Source: Spirochaetota bacterium (GTDB lineage: Bacteria; Spirochaetota; UBA4802; UBA5550). Taken from it: a stretch of DNA of 64,000 bases. The stretch lies in assembly GCA_003246895.1 (NCBI GenBank), contig QKCL01000036.1, positions 1 through 64,000 of the forward strand, read 5' to 3'. Of this stretch, positions 8,854 to 17,507 are shown one piece after another. The number at the start of each line of letters is the position of its first letter. Positions within the stretch are counted from its first letter, which is position 1. The notes below the pieces were generated by a model. It was not told the DNA's origin, made no database searches, and worked only from the letters and a program-made list of their open reading frames with translations. The position numbers and the translations under genes were made by a program.

Positions 8854-9794
8854 AAAGTATAGACCTGAATGCTGTCTCCCACTCCGCATGCTCCTTCAGC
8901 TGCGAATTCAGATCTTCTTATGAAGGATTCCAGAATAAGGTCGTTCATTGCATCATCGTGGTGTTCTTTTCCCTTTCCAATGTTAATGTCATCGGGATCG
9001 AGTTCAGAAATGCCTATTGAAACGCAGGGTTCAATTATTTTATTGGCGATATTGAATTTTTCAGAGGAGAGCTTTTTCATTATTCTTCCGGCTACTACCT
9101 GTGAATCGTTACTTGTAGTGTTCGGAAGGTATATGAGGAACTTCTCAGGTTCAAATCTGCCAAGCACATCGTATGGGCGTATGGATTTTTCAAGCCTCCT
9201 GCTGAATTCATAGAGGAAACTGTCTGTTGCGTGATTTCCGCGGTTAAGTTCAATCTCCTTCAGATTCTGTATGTTTACCATTATTGCGGAAGTAATTTCA
9301 TTTTTCCTGGAAGCACGTCCCATTTCCTTTATTATTTCATCGAGAAGTGATCTTCTGTTCAGAATTGAAGTTACAGCATCTTCCCTTGTGGATTTTATAA
9401 GTTTTCTTTTGGTATTTACAAGATCGGTTCTCAGTTTCAGGTTTTTCTGGACAATGTCAAGTCTCAGGGACAATATATCCTCTGTAAATGGAACCAGAAT
9501 AAAGTCATCTGCTCCGGAGTGCAGTGCTTCAGCCATGCCTTCAAGTTCATCACCTGTACCTATTGCAATTATATAAACGTACCCCTTTCTGCTTCTCTGA
9601 CTTCTTATGGAATCACAAATTTTGGCTGAACCTGTATCCTGCCAGTTTATTATGACACACTGGGGTTCATGCTCCTTTATGGTTTTTACTGCGGTACTGT
9701 TCTCCGCGGAAACTGTTTCAAGTCTGGTTTTTTCAGAAAGGTCATTGATTAGTTTCTGGATTGTTTTAGTTGGATTTACAAGACAAACTTTCAT
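8850..9794 (-). CDS. Receiver-GGDEF protein with degenerate active sites
   Basis: 314 residues: a receiver-like domain (about 1-115), a coiled linker and a GGDEF-like domain (about 130-310). The phospho-acceptor Asp is Asn50 (IINWQD), the conserved Lys is Val101 (DDFILVPF), and the N-terminal acidic pair is replaced (LVNPTK). The GGDEF signature is EPEKF at 215-219 and the metal-binding DID region is VNIQ, so diguanylate cyclase activity is unlikely. An RxxD I-site (Arg206-Asp209) sits exactly five residues before the signature position, as in active enzymes, so c-di-GMP may still be bound. ATG 9794 follows a GGGGGAT ribosome site. Most likely a signal-binding effector rather than an enzyme. 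Confidence 0.85.
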   Translation of the reverse strand: MKVCLVNPTKTIQKLINDLSEKTRLETVSAENSTAVKTIKEHEPQCVIINWQDTGSAKICDSIRSQRSRKGYVYIIAIGTGDELEGMAEALHSGADDFILVPFTEDILSLRLDIVQKNLKLRTDLVNTKRKLIKSTREDAVTSILNRRSLLDEIIKEMGRASRKNEITSAIMVNIQNLKEIELNRGNHATDSFLYEFSRRLEKSIRPYDVLGRFEPEKFLIYLPNTTSNDSQVVAGRIMKKLSSEKFNIANKIIEPCVSIGISELDPDDINIGKGKEHHDDAMNDLILESFIRRSEFAAEGACGVGDSIQVYTF

Positions 9795-9868
9795 TCTATC
9801 CCCCCGCGGAGTTTTGGTTTAAAATAAAAAATTTATCGTAATTATACAGAATGTCAATAATTTTAAGT

Positions 9869-12310
9869 TTATTTTATCTCAATAAAGTAGGGTACAATAT
9901 AACCGCCTCGTTCTGAAGCCCGGACTGTATCTCCTGTCTGTTTAATCTTCTTTAATATTTCAAGCCCCCCCTTTCCTGCATTGAGCCCGAAAAGTCCAGT
10001 CATCGACGGGAATGAATGTTTAGCCGGGGAGTGCACTACGGCAAAGTTTTCGTCAATGCCTGCTTTGATTCTGGCAAATTCAATTGCTGCCAGTATGCCT
10101 CCATTGCTGTCAGTGAGACCATTTTTTATGGACTGGTCTCCGGTAAATACTCTTCCCTGTGCAAGGGAATCTATATTCTCCTTTTTAATTTTTCTTCCCT
10201 CCATTGCAATAGATATGAATCTCCTGTATGTGAAATCGACACTTTTCTGAAGAACAGTTTTTTCTTCCGGTGTAAGGTCACGTGATTCGGTAAAAATATC
10301 CGCATATGGGCTGAGTTTTACAGATTCCTTGTTTATTCCGAGTTTTTTATAAAGGCCCTGGAGGGAGATTTTTCCTGCAATGACCCCTATTGATCCGGTT
10401 ATTGTTCCTGGATTTGTAAATATTTTATCTCCTGTGCATGAAATATAGTATCCGCCCGAAGCCGCTGTGTTTCCGAATGAGAATACCACGGGCTTGCCGT
10501 ATTTTTCCTTCATGATTTTTATTGACCTGAGCATGAAGTCTGAAGCCGCGGCGGAACCTCCTCCTGAATCGACTCTTATGACAACTGCCCCTGAATTGCG
10601 GAAGGCTCTTTCCAGTGCGGAGATGAATGAACTGTCTGTTGTGTTATCTGCTCCCGCATCCCCCTTTCCCCTGAGAATTGTACCGTCAACATGGACAACT
10701 GAAATTACAGGAACCGGGCCCCATATCCCTTCGATTCCGCCGGATTTTCTGTATTCTGAAAACTTTTCAATGCTGTTGTCAGGAGAGAACTTTTTCTTCA
10801 GTTCATCAAAGTATCCTATTCCGTCTATGAATCCCAGTTTCTGTGCACTCTGTGGAGTGAGGAAGCCTGAGTTGAAGGCTTCTTCTATCGTTTTCATGGG
10901 AATTTTTCTGTCTGTACATATCTGTTTTGTAAACCTGCTGTTAAGGTCAGTGAGGATGCTCTCCAGGTTTTCTCTAAGCTCCGGAGACATGGTTTTTCGT
11001 GTAAATGTTTCATTGAAGGATTTGTATTTACCGTACCGGACCGATTCAAATCTGATTCCTGTTTTATCAAGAAGTTCCCTTATGAAGTAGAGCTGTGCGC
11101 TGAGTCCGCTGATGGAGAAACCAGTTCCCGGTGCAATATATATTTTGTCCGCAGCGCAGGCTATGTAGTATTCCCTGTTTCCGGCACTGTTCATCTGGGC
11201 ATAAATCTTTTTCCCTGATCTTCTGAATTTTGCCATGGCCGCACGCATCTCCTCGATCTGTGCCATGCCTGCTTCGGCGTTGTCTATTTCAAGGAAGATA
11301 GATCCAACCGAGTTATCGTCAGACATGCTCAGGATTGCGCTCAATACCTCCTGGAAGTTCATGCTTCTTCCGGAAAAAAGTGATGATGCAGTGTTTTCTT
11401 TTATCTGGCCGTCAATTTTCAGAACAATGTCCCTTTTATTTATGGCTCTGCTTAATGTACTATCTCTCCGTTCTGAGGTGACTGCAAAATATGCGCCGTG
11501 CTGCTTTTTAATGTTTCTGTCTGATGAGCTGTGAATGTAACCGGGAACAAATGTTCCGCCGTTCCATGAAAGGTCAAGGGGAATCTCTGCCGACAGGGTG
11601 TAATATCCGTTGTTCCCGGCGCTGCCTCTCACTGTTATGCCGGGAGGTGTGTTTAATTCCAGTGTCATGGAATAGTCTGAGTCCGAGTACTTAGATTCTG
11701 AAAATTTATCCAGAGCTCCCGTGAGTGTGAGCCACCTGAACGGTCTCAGAGATACTGAATAGTTTTCATAATATCCGGTTTCAGGTCCTGTTCCGCCTAT
11801 ATAAATGTCCCTCAGGGAATAACCAAGGGAGAGGTATTTTACAGGCCTGTATAAAAATCCTACGTTATATAATTTCTGTTTTATTTCCCCGTCATCAGTT
11901 CTGATGTAGGTAAAACCGGCTCCTGCACCGATAGTGTTTTTCAGCAGGAAGGCCTTGTTTATATGGTAGAGGTCACCCCTCTCCTCCATGAACGAACCGG
12001 ATGTGTAATTGAAGAGATAGCTGTATTTTCCATAGATAAGGTTAAGGCCGAAAATGTTGAGGGAAAAGAAATGGTTGAGATTTTCTGTGCCCTCTGCGCC
12101 GGTGTAAGCGTATGCAAGTATGGGGGAGATTTCCTCTTCCGAGAATACCGGGTTTACAAGGCCTGCAAGGGGGTGCATGCTGTATGAAGAATTTTCAGTC
12201 CCCGGAGGTGCTGCAAAGATGTTTACTGTGTCATGGGCCATGAGATTTGCGGATTGGAAAACTGTCCATATCAGAATGGGCAGAAGGAAAGTACGTTTCA
12301 TCTTTGTCAT
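9869..12310 (-). CDS. sppA: SppA-type protease with N-terminal beta-barrel-like domain
   Basis: 813 residues. After a signal peptide, residues about 30-280 are rich in short alternating strands with aromatic ends (FLYRPVKYLSLGYSLRDIYIGG) and look like an outer-membrane barrel. Residues about 290-800 are a two-half SppA like the long E. coli enzyme: Lys430 in RYGKYKSFNETF fits the general base and Ser618 in GNTAASGGYY the nucleophile. SppA degrades signal-peptide remnants and other membrane peptides. The barrel moves the enzyme to, or across, the outer membrane if it folds as predicted. The start overlaps the tmk stop (ATGA); ATG 12301 has the better-spaced AGAGG site. It is the last gene of the sua5-EI24-tmk-sppA operon. 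Confidence 0.85.
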   Translation of the reverse strand: MTKMKRTFLLPILIWTVFQSANLMAHDTVNIFAAPPGTENSSYSMHPLAGLVNPVFSEEEISPILAYAYTGAEGTENLNHFFSLNIFGLNLIYGKYSYLFNYTSGSFMEERGDLYHINKAFLLKNTIGAGAGFTYIRTDDGEIKQKLYNVGFLYRPVKYLSLGYSLRDIYIGGTGPETGYYENYSVSLRPFRWLTLTGALDKFSESKYSDSDYSMTLELNTPPGITVRGSAGNNGYYTLSAEIPLDLSWNGGTFVPGYIHSSSDRNIKKQHGAYFAVTSERRDSTLSRAINKRDIVLKIDGQIKENTASSLFSGRSMNFQEVLSAILSMSDDNSVGSIFLEIDNAEAGMAQIEEMRAAMAKFRRSGKKIYAQMNSAGNREYYIACAADKIYIAPGTGFSISGLSAQLYFIRELLDKTGIRFESVRYGKYKSFNETFTRKTMSPELRENLESILTDLNSRFTKQICTDRKIPMKTIEEAFNSGFLTPQSAQKLGFIDGIGYFDELKKKFSPDNSIEKFSEYRKSGGIEGIWGPVPVISVVHVDGTILRGKGDAGADNTTDSSFISALERAFRNSGAVVIRVDSGGGSAAASDFMLRSIKIMKEKYGKPVVFSFGNTAASGGYYISCTGDKIFTNPGTITGSIGVIAGKISLQGLYKKLGINKESVKLSPYADIFTESRDLTPEEKTVLQKSVDFTYRRFISIAMEGRKIKKENIDSLAQGRVFTGDQSIKNGLTDSNGGILAAIEFARIKAGIDENFAVVHSPAKHSFPSMTGLFGLNAGKGGLEILKKIKQTGDTVRASERGGYIVPYFIEIK

Positions 12311-12921
12311 CCTCTGGTTATGTTTCTGTAGTCGTTTATGATTATTTCAGTTATTTCATCCACGGGGAGTGTTCCGTCTATTGTCATGAATGAGCTGTCC
12401 CTTATTTCAAGGAAATTGTTTCTTACCTTCTCAAGAAAATTTTTCTGCTCAAAAATTTCAGCTTTACCGTCTCTGGTGCTGTTGCGTCTGCCTATTCTCT
12501 GCAGGGCGGTGTCCACGGGGATATCTATGAAGTAGACCCTGTCGGGAGAAGGGAAGTTCTCGCTGATGTTCATGAGGAGAATCTCCGCCGGTGAACGGAA
12601 ATCCGGGCTTCCCTGATAGGCGGCATTTGAGAAATAGTACCTGTCCATTACCACCGTGAGATTCTTCTGAAGTGAAGGGGTAATGTTTTTTGCCGCATCA
12701 TCCCTTCTGTCCTCAATGAAGAGGCGGAGAATCTCTTCATTGTCCGGCATTTCATCTAAAGCAAGAATCTGTCTGATTTTTCTGCCTGTTTCCCCGCCTG
12801 TGGGCTCGGAAAGTTTAATAAAGGGCACCCTTTCACCGGCAAGATATCTGGTGAAGAGGCTGCACTGTGTGGATTTCCCCGAGCCGTCTATGCCTTCAAA
12901 TACAATGAAAAACGGTTTCAT
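12307..12921 (-). CDS. tmk: Thymidylate kinase
   Basis: 204 residues, normal length. Phosphorylates dTMP to dTDP with ATP in DNA precursor synthesis. The P-loop is FEGIDGSGKST at 8-18, the DR(Y) motif is VVMDRYYFSN, and the lid region lies near GRRNSTRDGKAEIFE. The start ATG 12921 overlaps the stop of the EI24 gene (ATGA) and the tmk stop overlaps the start of sppA in the same way, so translation is probably coupled across all three. A longer upstream frame exists inside the EI24 gene but adds unrelated sequence before the conserved start of the kinase, so I reject it. Confidence 0.95.
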   Translation of the reverse strand: MKPFFIVFEGIDGSGKSTQCSLFTRYLAGERVPFIKLSEPTGGETGRKIRQILALDEMPDNEEILRLFIEDRRDDAAKNITPSLQKNLTVVMDRYYFSNAAYQGSPDFRSPAEILLMNISENFPSPDRVYFIDIPVDTALQRIGRRNSTRDGKAEIFEQKNFLEKVRNNFLEIRDSSFMTIDGTLPVDEITEIIINDYRNITRG

Positions 12922-13742
12922 CGCTCTGCCAGTGCGGGTTTGATATCCCTTGTGAATGTTAGTGCCGCACCGATTGTTCCTGAGTTGAATCCCAGGAATC
13001 CCACAACCGGTATGAGTGACAGTATGAAGAATGCTCCGCCGTTTCCGGCAACTGAGAGTTTGTGCCTCCAGCATATTCTGAACTTCTCACCGAAGGTGTA
13101 TCTTCTTCTTTCCAGGGGATAGTCATAGAACTGGAAACCGTAGAAGAAGCATGTGAGAAAGAAGTTAACAGCTATATATATAAAGGATCCTACTACGGGT
13201 ATGAGGTTGAGCAGTACAAGAAATACATTGACTATTATGAGAAATATGATGAGTTTCAGCACGTTTTTCAGGGCTCTTACTATGTCAGCTGTCATTGCAG
13301 ATACAGAGAAGGGTTCATCGAAACTTTCACCTCCTTCAAGAACCTCAACCTTTTCTGACAGAAAATCGAGAAATGGTGAAATGATGATGCCGCCCACTAT
13401 GGAGTAAATGTAAACTGTTATAAAGGCGAGTAAGGCCATGAAGAGCGGTTTTATGACATACGATATAAAGCCTGAAACAAGCCATGAACCTACTTTCATG
13501 TACCATGCATCTCCTGCAACAAAATGCTGCAGCCACTGCTCCATCCATGGTAAAATTCCAGTGTATGCGAAGTATAATATTGCTGCAAGTACGGCAATAT
13601 TTAGAAAGAACGGTATCACATAATATTTTATTACGCCATTGTGATTCATGACAAAGCCGAAGGATTTAAAGACATCGGCAAATCCGTTAATGAGGGAATT
13701 TTTTCCCTTGCCCTTTACTACGAGATTTTTAGTTGCTGTCAT
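12918..13742 (-). CDS. EI24/CysZ-like membrane protein
   Basis: 274 residues with about five to six membrane segments, matching the EI24 domain family (PF07264, formerly DUF540). Family hallmarks include the repeated NLIPVVGSF and SLIPVVGFLGF loops and GGIIISPFLDFLSEKVE. E. coli CysZ of this family takes up sulfate; others have no proven role. No sulfate-assimilation gene is adjacent, so a CysZ function is not supported by context beyond membership. The ATG 13742 has GGAG upstream. It sits 57 bases after sua5 and overlaps tmk by four bases. Confidence 0.85.
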   Translation of the reverse strand: MTATKNLVVKGKGKNSLINGFADVFKSFGFVMNHNGVIKYYVIPFFLNIAVLAAILYFAYTGILPWMEQWLQHFVAGDAWYMKVGSWLVSGFISYVIKPLFMALLAFITVYIYSIVGGIIISPFLDFLSEKVEVLEGGESFDEPFSVSAMTADIVRALKNVLKLIIFLIIVNVFLVLLNLIPVVGSFIYIAVNFFLTCFFYGFQFYDYPLERRRYTFGEKFRICWRHKLSVAGNGGAFFILSLIPVVGFLGFNSGTIGAALTFTRDIKPALAER

Positions 13743-13799
13743 TTAATACTCCCTGTATTGTTTTTTGCCTCCACCGTATCACGGCAGAGGAGGCAGTTG

Positions 13800-14765
13800 T
13801 TATGCCTGACTGTGTTTTTTTGATGCTTTTCCAAGCCTGTCCATGATCGCCCTGCCAAGGCCGGTACATGGAACCTCTTCGCATATTATTTCATCTATAT
13901 CCATTGTGTCAAGTTCATGGAGCATGGAGAAAAGGTTTGCCGCAGCCTCTTCAAGATTTCCGTCAGGAGAGAGGACCCTGCAGTTTTCTGATCGGCACGG
14001 TGATTCTCCGTTTTTAAAAAAAAGATATCCCTTTTTTTCAGAAACTGATTCTATTCTGTCAATGATCCTCAAGGGTTTCCCGGGCGAGTAATGGAAGGGG
14101 AGCTGCCCCGGCGCTTCGGTATTTCCAGAATCATGGTTTGTAATGATTTTTGCATGTGTAAAGGATTCGATCTCCTCTACAGAAATTCCTCCGGGTCTCA
14201 GCAGGATGATGCTGTCTCCCTCAACTTTTACTATTGTGGACTCAACTCCCACTGCCGTTGATCCGCCGTCCAGTATCATGTCTATTCTGCCGCCAAGCTG
14301 GGTTTCAACGTGTTTCGCGTCTGTTGGGCTCAGGCAGCTGAACCTGTTCGCGCTCGGCGCGGCAATGGGCTTTCCGGAATATCTGATCAGTTTGAGCGCA
14401 GTCTCATGGTCCGGCATTCTTATGGCCACTGTTTCAAGGCCAGAAGTTATTATATCAGGGACAATTCCGCTTTTGGGAAGCACCAGTGTAAGAGGCCCGG
14501 GCCAGTACTTTTTCATGAGTTTCTCTGCAAGGGGGGAGATCTCTCCGGCGAGTTCCCTGACCATGGAAATTTCAGCCACATGAACGATTAGGGGGTCAAA
14601 GAAGGGCCTCTCCTTGGCTTCAAATATTTTTGCAGCAGCAATTGGGTTCAGGGCGTCAGCGCCGAGTCCGTAAACTGTTTCAGTGGGGAACGAAACGAGC
14701 CCGCCGGACTTTATGATCTGTGCAGCCTTTCTTATATTGTCATCTGTTGCCATGAGTGTAGTCAT
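13800..14765 (-). CDS. sua5: Threonylcarbamoyl-AMP synthase (Sua5/YrdC with C-terminal Sua5 domain)
   Basis: 321 residues. Makes threonylcarbamoyl-AMP from threonine, bicarbonate and ATP, the first step of the t6A37 modification of ANN-decoding tRNAs. The YrdC domain occupies about 8-190 with GGLVSFPTETVYGLGADA and KERPFFDPLIVHV; SPTDAKHVETQLGGRIDMILDGG follows. Residues about 200-320 form the Sua5 extension with the HYSPGKPLRI motif, so this is the longer Sua5 form rather than the short TsaC. ATG 14765 follows GGTGA. It heads the operon sua5-EI24-tmk-sppA. Confidence 0.93.
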   Translation of the reverse strand: MTTLMATDDNIRKAAQIIKSGGLVSFPTETVYGLGADALNPIAAAKIFEAKERPFFDPLIVHVAEISMVRELAGEISPLAEKLMKKYWPGPLTLVLPKSGIVPDIITSGLETVAIRMPDHETALKLIRYSGKPIAAPSANRFSCLSPTDAKHVETQLGGRIDMILDGGSTAVGVESTIVKVEGDSIILLRPGGISVEEIESFTHAKIITNHDSGNTEAPGQLPFHYSPGKPLRIIDRIESVSEKKGYLFFKNGESPCRSENCRVLSPDGNLEEAAANLFSMLHELDTMDIDEIICEEVPCTGLGRAIMDRLGKASKKHSQA

Positions 14766-14848
14766 AAATCACCGTATTGTAAATATATGGTAATACTTCA
14801 TTTATTTTCCCAGCAGTCAATTTTTTTTCTTCCAGCCGGGAAGTCTGT

Positions 14849-15712
14849 CTATCTGAATGTCATGTCTCCTGTAATATATATATCCCCCGATACAATTGCA
14901 TCGTCATGATTATCTATTGTCACATAAATTTTTCCTGTTCGACCCTGTCTGTTCCCTTGTAGAATTGTTGTATTGCTGTTTACCGCTATGCGTCCGTGTT
15001 TTAGTAAAAATGCACCTGCAGGGCCGGCGGCGCTTCCTGTTGCAATATCTTCGACAAGTCCTGAGTTGTCCCATGTCCTTGCAGTGAGCCTTTCCGTATC
15101 AAGCACATATACAAATTTTGCCCCGTGCCTTTGAAGTCTCTCTTCAAAATTACCAACGGTTATGCCTGCGGATTCTATTCCGCTTTTTACAGGCACAATG
15201 AGGTATGGCAGGCCCGTAGTGACAACTTCACATGGAAGATTTGACATGTCATCCTGATGGAGGTTAAGGCAGGAGAGTATCTCCTCTGTTTCGGCCGTAT
15301 CCAGTGTTTTTATAAACTTAGCCTTGCCCTGATTCATGGATGCACTGAAATAATCATCTTTTCTGCATGTCCGGACTTTAAAAATCCCTGAATCAAGTTC
15401 TATGTGCCAGGTTTCACTATTAGTCTTTCCGTATCTGTCGTGGAGTACTGCCCCAAGGCCGAGAACGGGATGACCTGCAAAGGGGAGTTCCTCTTCAACT
15501 GTGAATATACGGGCCCTGACATGGTTATTTTCCGGAATACCCATGAGAAAGATAGATTCAAAATGCCTCAGTTCATTTGTGAGAAGAAGCATCTCATCCG
15601 ATGTCAGTTCATGAAAATCAGAAAAAACAGAAAGGCTGTTCCCGTTGATTTTTTCCGGTGCAAAAACGTCAGCCAGTGTTACTTTTATTCCCGATATTTT
15701 GCTGTTGTTCAT
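14849..15712 (-). CDS. PhzF family isomerase/epimerase-like protein
   Basis: 287 residues, normal for the PhzF family (diaminopimelate-epimerase fold in two halves). Glu52 in RHFESIFL occupies the catalytic glutamate position. The motifs LPFAGHPVLG (about 75-84) and DIATGSAAGPAGAFL (in the second half) are family hallmarks. PhzF proper isomerises an anthranilate derivative in phenazine synthesis, but no phenazine gene is here, and most members act on unknown small metabolites. ATG 15712 has AAGGGA upstream. It is divergent from the proVWX operon, separated by a 560-base region. Confidence 0.9.
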   Translation of the reverse strand: MNNSKISGIKVTLADVFAPEKINGNSLSVFSDFHELTSDEMLLLTNELRHFESIFLMGIPENNHVRARIFTVEEELPFAGHPVLGLGAVLHDRYGKTNSETWHIELDSGIFKVRTCRKDDYFSASMNQGKAKFIKTLDTAETEEILSCLNLHQDDMSNLPCEVVTTGLPYLIVPVKSGIESAGITVGNFEERLQRHGAKFVYVLDTERLTARTWDNSGLVEDIATGSAAGPAGAFLLKHGRIAVNSNTTILQGNRQGRTGKIYVTIDNHDDAIVSGDIYITGDMTFR

Positions 15713-15926
15713 ATGAGTCCCTTGAATTATAATTAAAGAGTTAATAATGAACTGCCCTGCATAAATGTCATTAAGTTTTACATTATCAGTTATGCATGAA
15801 AAATTTTTTTGAATTTTTTTATTTTTTTATGACCCGGGAATGCTCCCTGTATTTGCGATTAGATACAATTACTGCTGTTTTCGGGTAATTATGGCAATAT
15901 GGAAAAACCTAATGGCCTTAGAGGGC

Positions 15927-15961
15927 CCCTGATGGACTCTGAGGGGTCGAGAGCCTTTTTT
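15927..15961 (+). terminator. Terminator-like hairpin in the phzF-proV region
   Basis: CCCCT at 15927-15931 pairs with AGGGG at 15942-15946, and outer GGC/GCC pairing is possible around 15914 and 15952. It is followed by a run of seven or more T up to 15962. No gene ends here on the plus strand, so it would end a small transcript from an unseen promoter, or it is fortuitous. Confidence 0.4.
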
Positions 15962-15963
15962 TG

Positions 15964-15999
15964 CACCATAACGCATAACAAGTGTTATGCGTTATGGTG
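15964..15999. promoter_or_regulatory. Perfect 17+17 bp palindrome, candidate operator
   Basis: CACCATAACGCATAACA at 15964-15980 is followed after two bases (AG) by its exact reverse complement at 15983-15999. A 2-base loop is too tight for an RNA hairpin at full pairing, and no T-run follows, so a protein-binding site is more likely than a terminator. It ends eight bases before the -35 element of the proVWX promoter, a position suited to an activator or repressor responding to osmotic stress (inference). Confidence 0.6.
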
Positions 16000-16007
16000 T
16001 TTATCCC

Positions 16008-16035
16008 TTGACAATACTGGTGTAATGGTTATAAA
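16008..16035 (+). promoter_or_regulatory. Near-consensus sigma-70 promoter for proVWX
   Basis: TTGACA at 16008-16013 and TATAAA at 16030-16035 with a 16-base spacer. Expected transcription start is near 16042, giving a leader of about 230 bases before proV. Confidence 0.65.
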
Positions 16036-16273
16036 AAAGATAGATGAAGTTTTATAAGGGGATTTCTGAAGAACATTGAAAGGATTCTCCCTTGTGGGTG
16101 CAGGCAGTATAACATGAAAATAATTCTAAATGCCGCTTCAATGGTCACTCATGAGTTTACTTTAAAAATTTCGTTCTTATTTTGTAGAGTTCCTGCGTCC
16201 TAAGAGTGTTCTTTATTTTTTCAAAAGCTTATAAAACTTTATCCTGATTAACTGAATATAAAAACAGAGGATT

Positions 16274-17503
16274 ATGATAAAGCTTAAAATTCAAAATCTA
16301 TACAAGATCTTCGGCCCCCATCCGCAGCGGGCCATGAAAATGATTAATTCCGGGAAGAGCAAGAAGGAAATTCTTGATAAGACCGGATGTGCCGTAGGTG
16401 TAGCCGGGGTTTCATTTGAGGTTAATGAAGGAGAGATCCTTGTCATCATGGGACTTTCCGGCAGCGGCAAGTCCACACTTGTGAGATGCATAAACCGGCT
16501 CTTTGAACCTACCTCGGGTAAAATAACCGTCGATAACGATGAAATAACATCCATGGATAAAAAGAGTCTCAGAGAGGTTCGCAGAAATAAATTTGCAATG
16601 GTCTTCCAGCGGTTCGCACTTCTTCCGCACAGAACAGTACTTGAAAATGTTTTCTTCGGCCTGGAAATACAGTCTGCTGACAAAGACGACATGAAGCAAA
16701 GATCCATGGAGGCACTTGATCTCGTGGGGTTAAAGGGATGGGAGGATTACTATCCCGCACAGCTTTCCGGCGGCATGCAGCAGAGAGTAGGCCTTGCCAG
16801 GGCTCTTGCTGTTGAGCCGGATATTCTTCTTATGGATGAAGCCTTCAGTGCCCTGGATCCTCTTATTCGTTCAGACCTGCAGGATGAACTTCTTTCCCTT
16901 CAGAGCCGCGTACAGAAAACAATAATTTTCATTACCCATGACCTGGATGAGGCACTTAAGATAGGAGACAGAATTGTCCTTATGAAAGACGGGAAGGTCG
17001 TTCAGATAGGGACACCTGAAGAGATACTGCTTAATCCTGAAACAGAATATGTTGAGCGGTTTGTTGAAAATGTCAATATGACACGAATACTTACTGCAAA
17101 GGATGTAATGGTCAGGCCTGTTAAGGTTACTCACCCCAAGGACGGTCCCCGTTCTGCACTTCGTGCAATGAAGGAGAAGGGGAGTTCAAGCTGCTGCGTA
17201 CAGGACAGAAACAGAAAATTTCTTGGAATCGTCAGATCTGAACAGGCGAGGAAACTTGTTGATGAAGGCTGCACCAGCCTTGAGTCAGTAATCGAGCCAT
17301 ATGAAAAGAACAAGGTCTCTCCCGATACTCCGCTTCAGGAAATTCTGCCTATCATTATTGACGCATCCTATCCTGTTGCCGTAGTGGATGAAAGCAATGT
17401 ACTGCTTGGTGTAATTGTAACTGGTTCTGTTCTCGCCGGGCTCGTGGAAGGCGGGGTTGACAGCAATGCACATGCAACAGACTGGAATAACGGGGGAGTG
17501 TAA
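16274..17503 (+). CDS. proV: Glycine betaine/proline ABC importer ATPase
   Basis: 409 residues of the ProV/OpuAA type. Residues about 1-270 are the ATPase: the characteristic insertion KMINSGKSKKEILDKTG before the first strand, Walker A GLSGSGKST, Q-loop in FQRFALLPH, signature LSGGMQQRVGLARAL, and Walker B LLMDEAFSALDP. Residues about 275-395 form a pair of CBS domains, which in OpuA sense ionic strength or nucleotides and gate transport. The start ATG 16274 follows AGAGGA. ProW begins four bases after the stop and proX follows, so the three form one operon for uptake of compatible solutes. Confidence 0.95.
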   Translation: MIKLKIQNLYKIFGPHPQRAMKMINSGKSKKEILDKTGCAVGVAGVSFEVNEGEILVIMGLSGSGKSTLVRCINRLFEPTSGKITVDNDEITSMDKKSLREVRRNKFAMVFQRFALLPHRTVLENVFFGLEIQSADKDDMKQRSMEALDLVGLKGWEDYYPAQLSGGMQQRVGLARALAVEPDILLMDEAFSALDPLIRSDLQDELLSLQSRVQKTIIFITHDLDEALKIGDRIVLMKDGKVVQIGTPEEILLNPETEYVERFVENVNMTRILTAKDVMVRPVKVTHPKDGPRSALRAMKEKGSSSCCVQDRNRKFLGIVRSEQARKLVDEGCTSLESVIEPYEKNKVSPDTPLQEILPIIIDASYPVAVVDESNVLLGVIVTGSVLAGLVEGGVDSNAHATDWNNGGV

Positions 17504-17507
17504 CTGA

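Larger units (their letters stand above)
15713..16273. other. Divergent region upstream of proVWX
   Basis: 560 bases with no gene but much structure. In order: a poly-T/A stretch near 15800-15830; a hairpin with a T-run at 15927-15961; a perfect 17+17 bp palindrome at 15964-15999; a near-consensus promoter at 16008-16035; and a leader of roughly 230 bases before proV. I could not match the leader to a known riboswitch by eye. Confidence 0.6.

Noticed and set aside
10467-11090. 207-codon antisense frame inside sppA
   Set aside because: Serine/proline-rich shadow of a well-supported gene, with no family match.
12922-13074. Upstream extension of tmk
   Set aside because: Inside the EI24 gene; the kinase family begins at ATG 12921 with ATGA coupling.
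15964-15999. Palindrome as a terminator
   Set aside because: There is no T-run after it and the 2-base loop is too short; it precedes rather than follows a gene on the plus strand.
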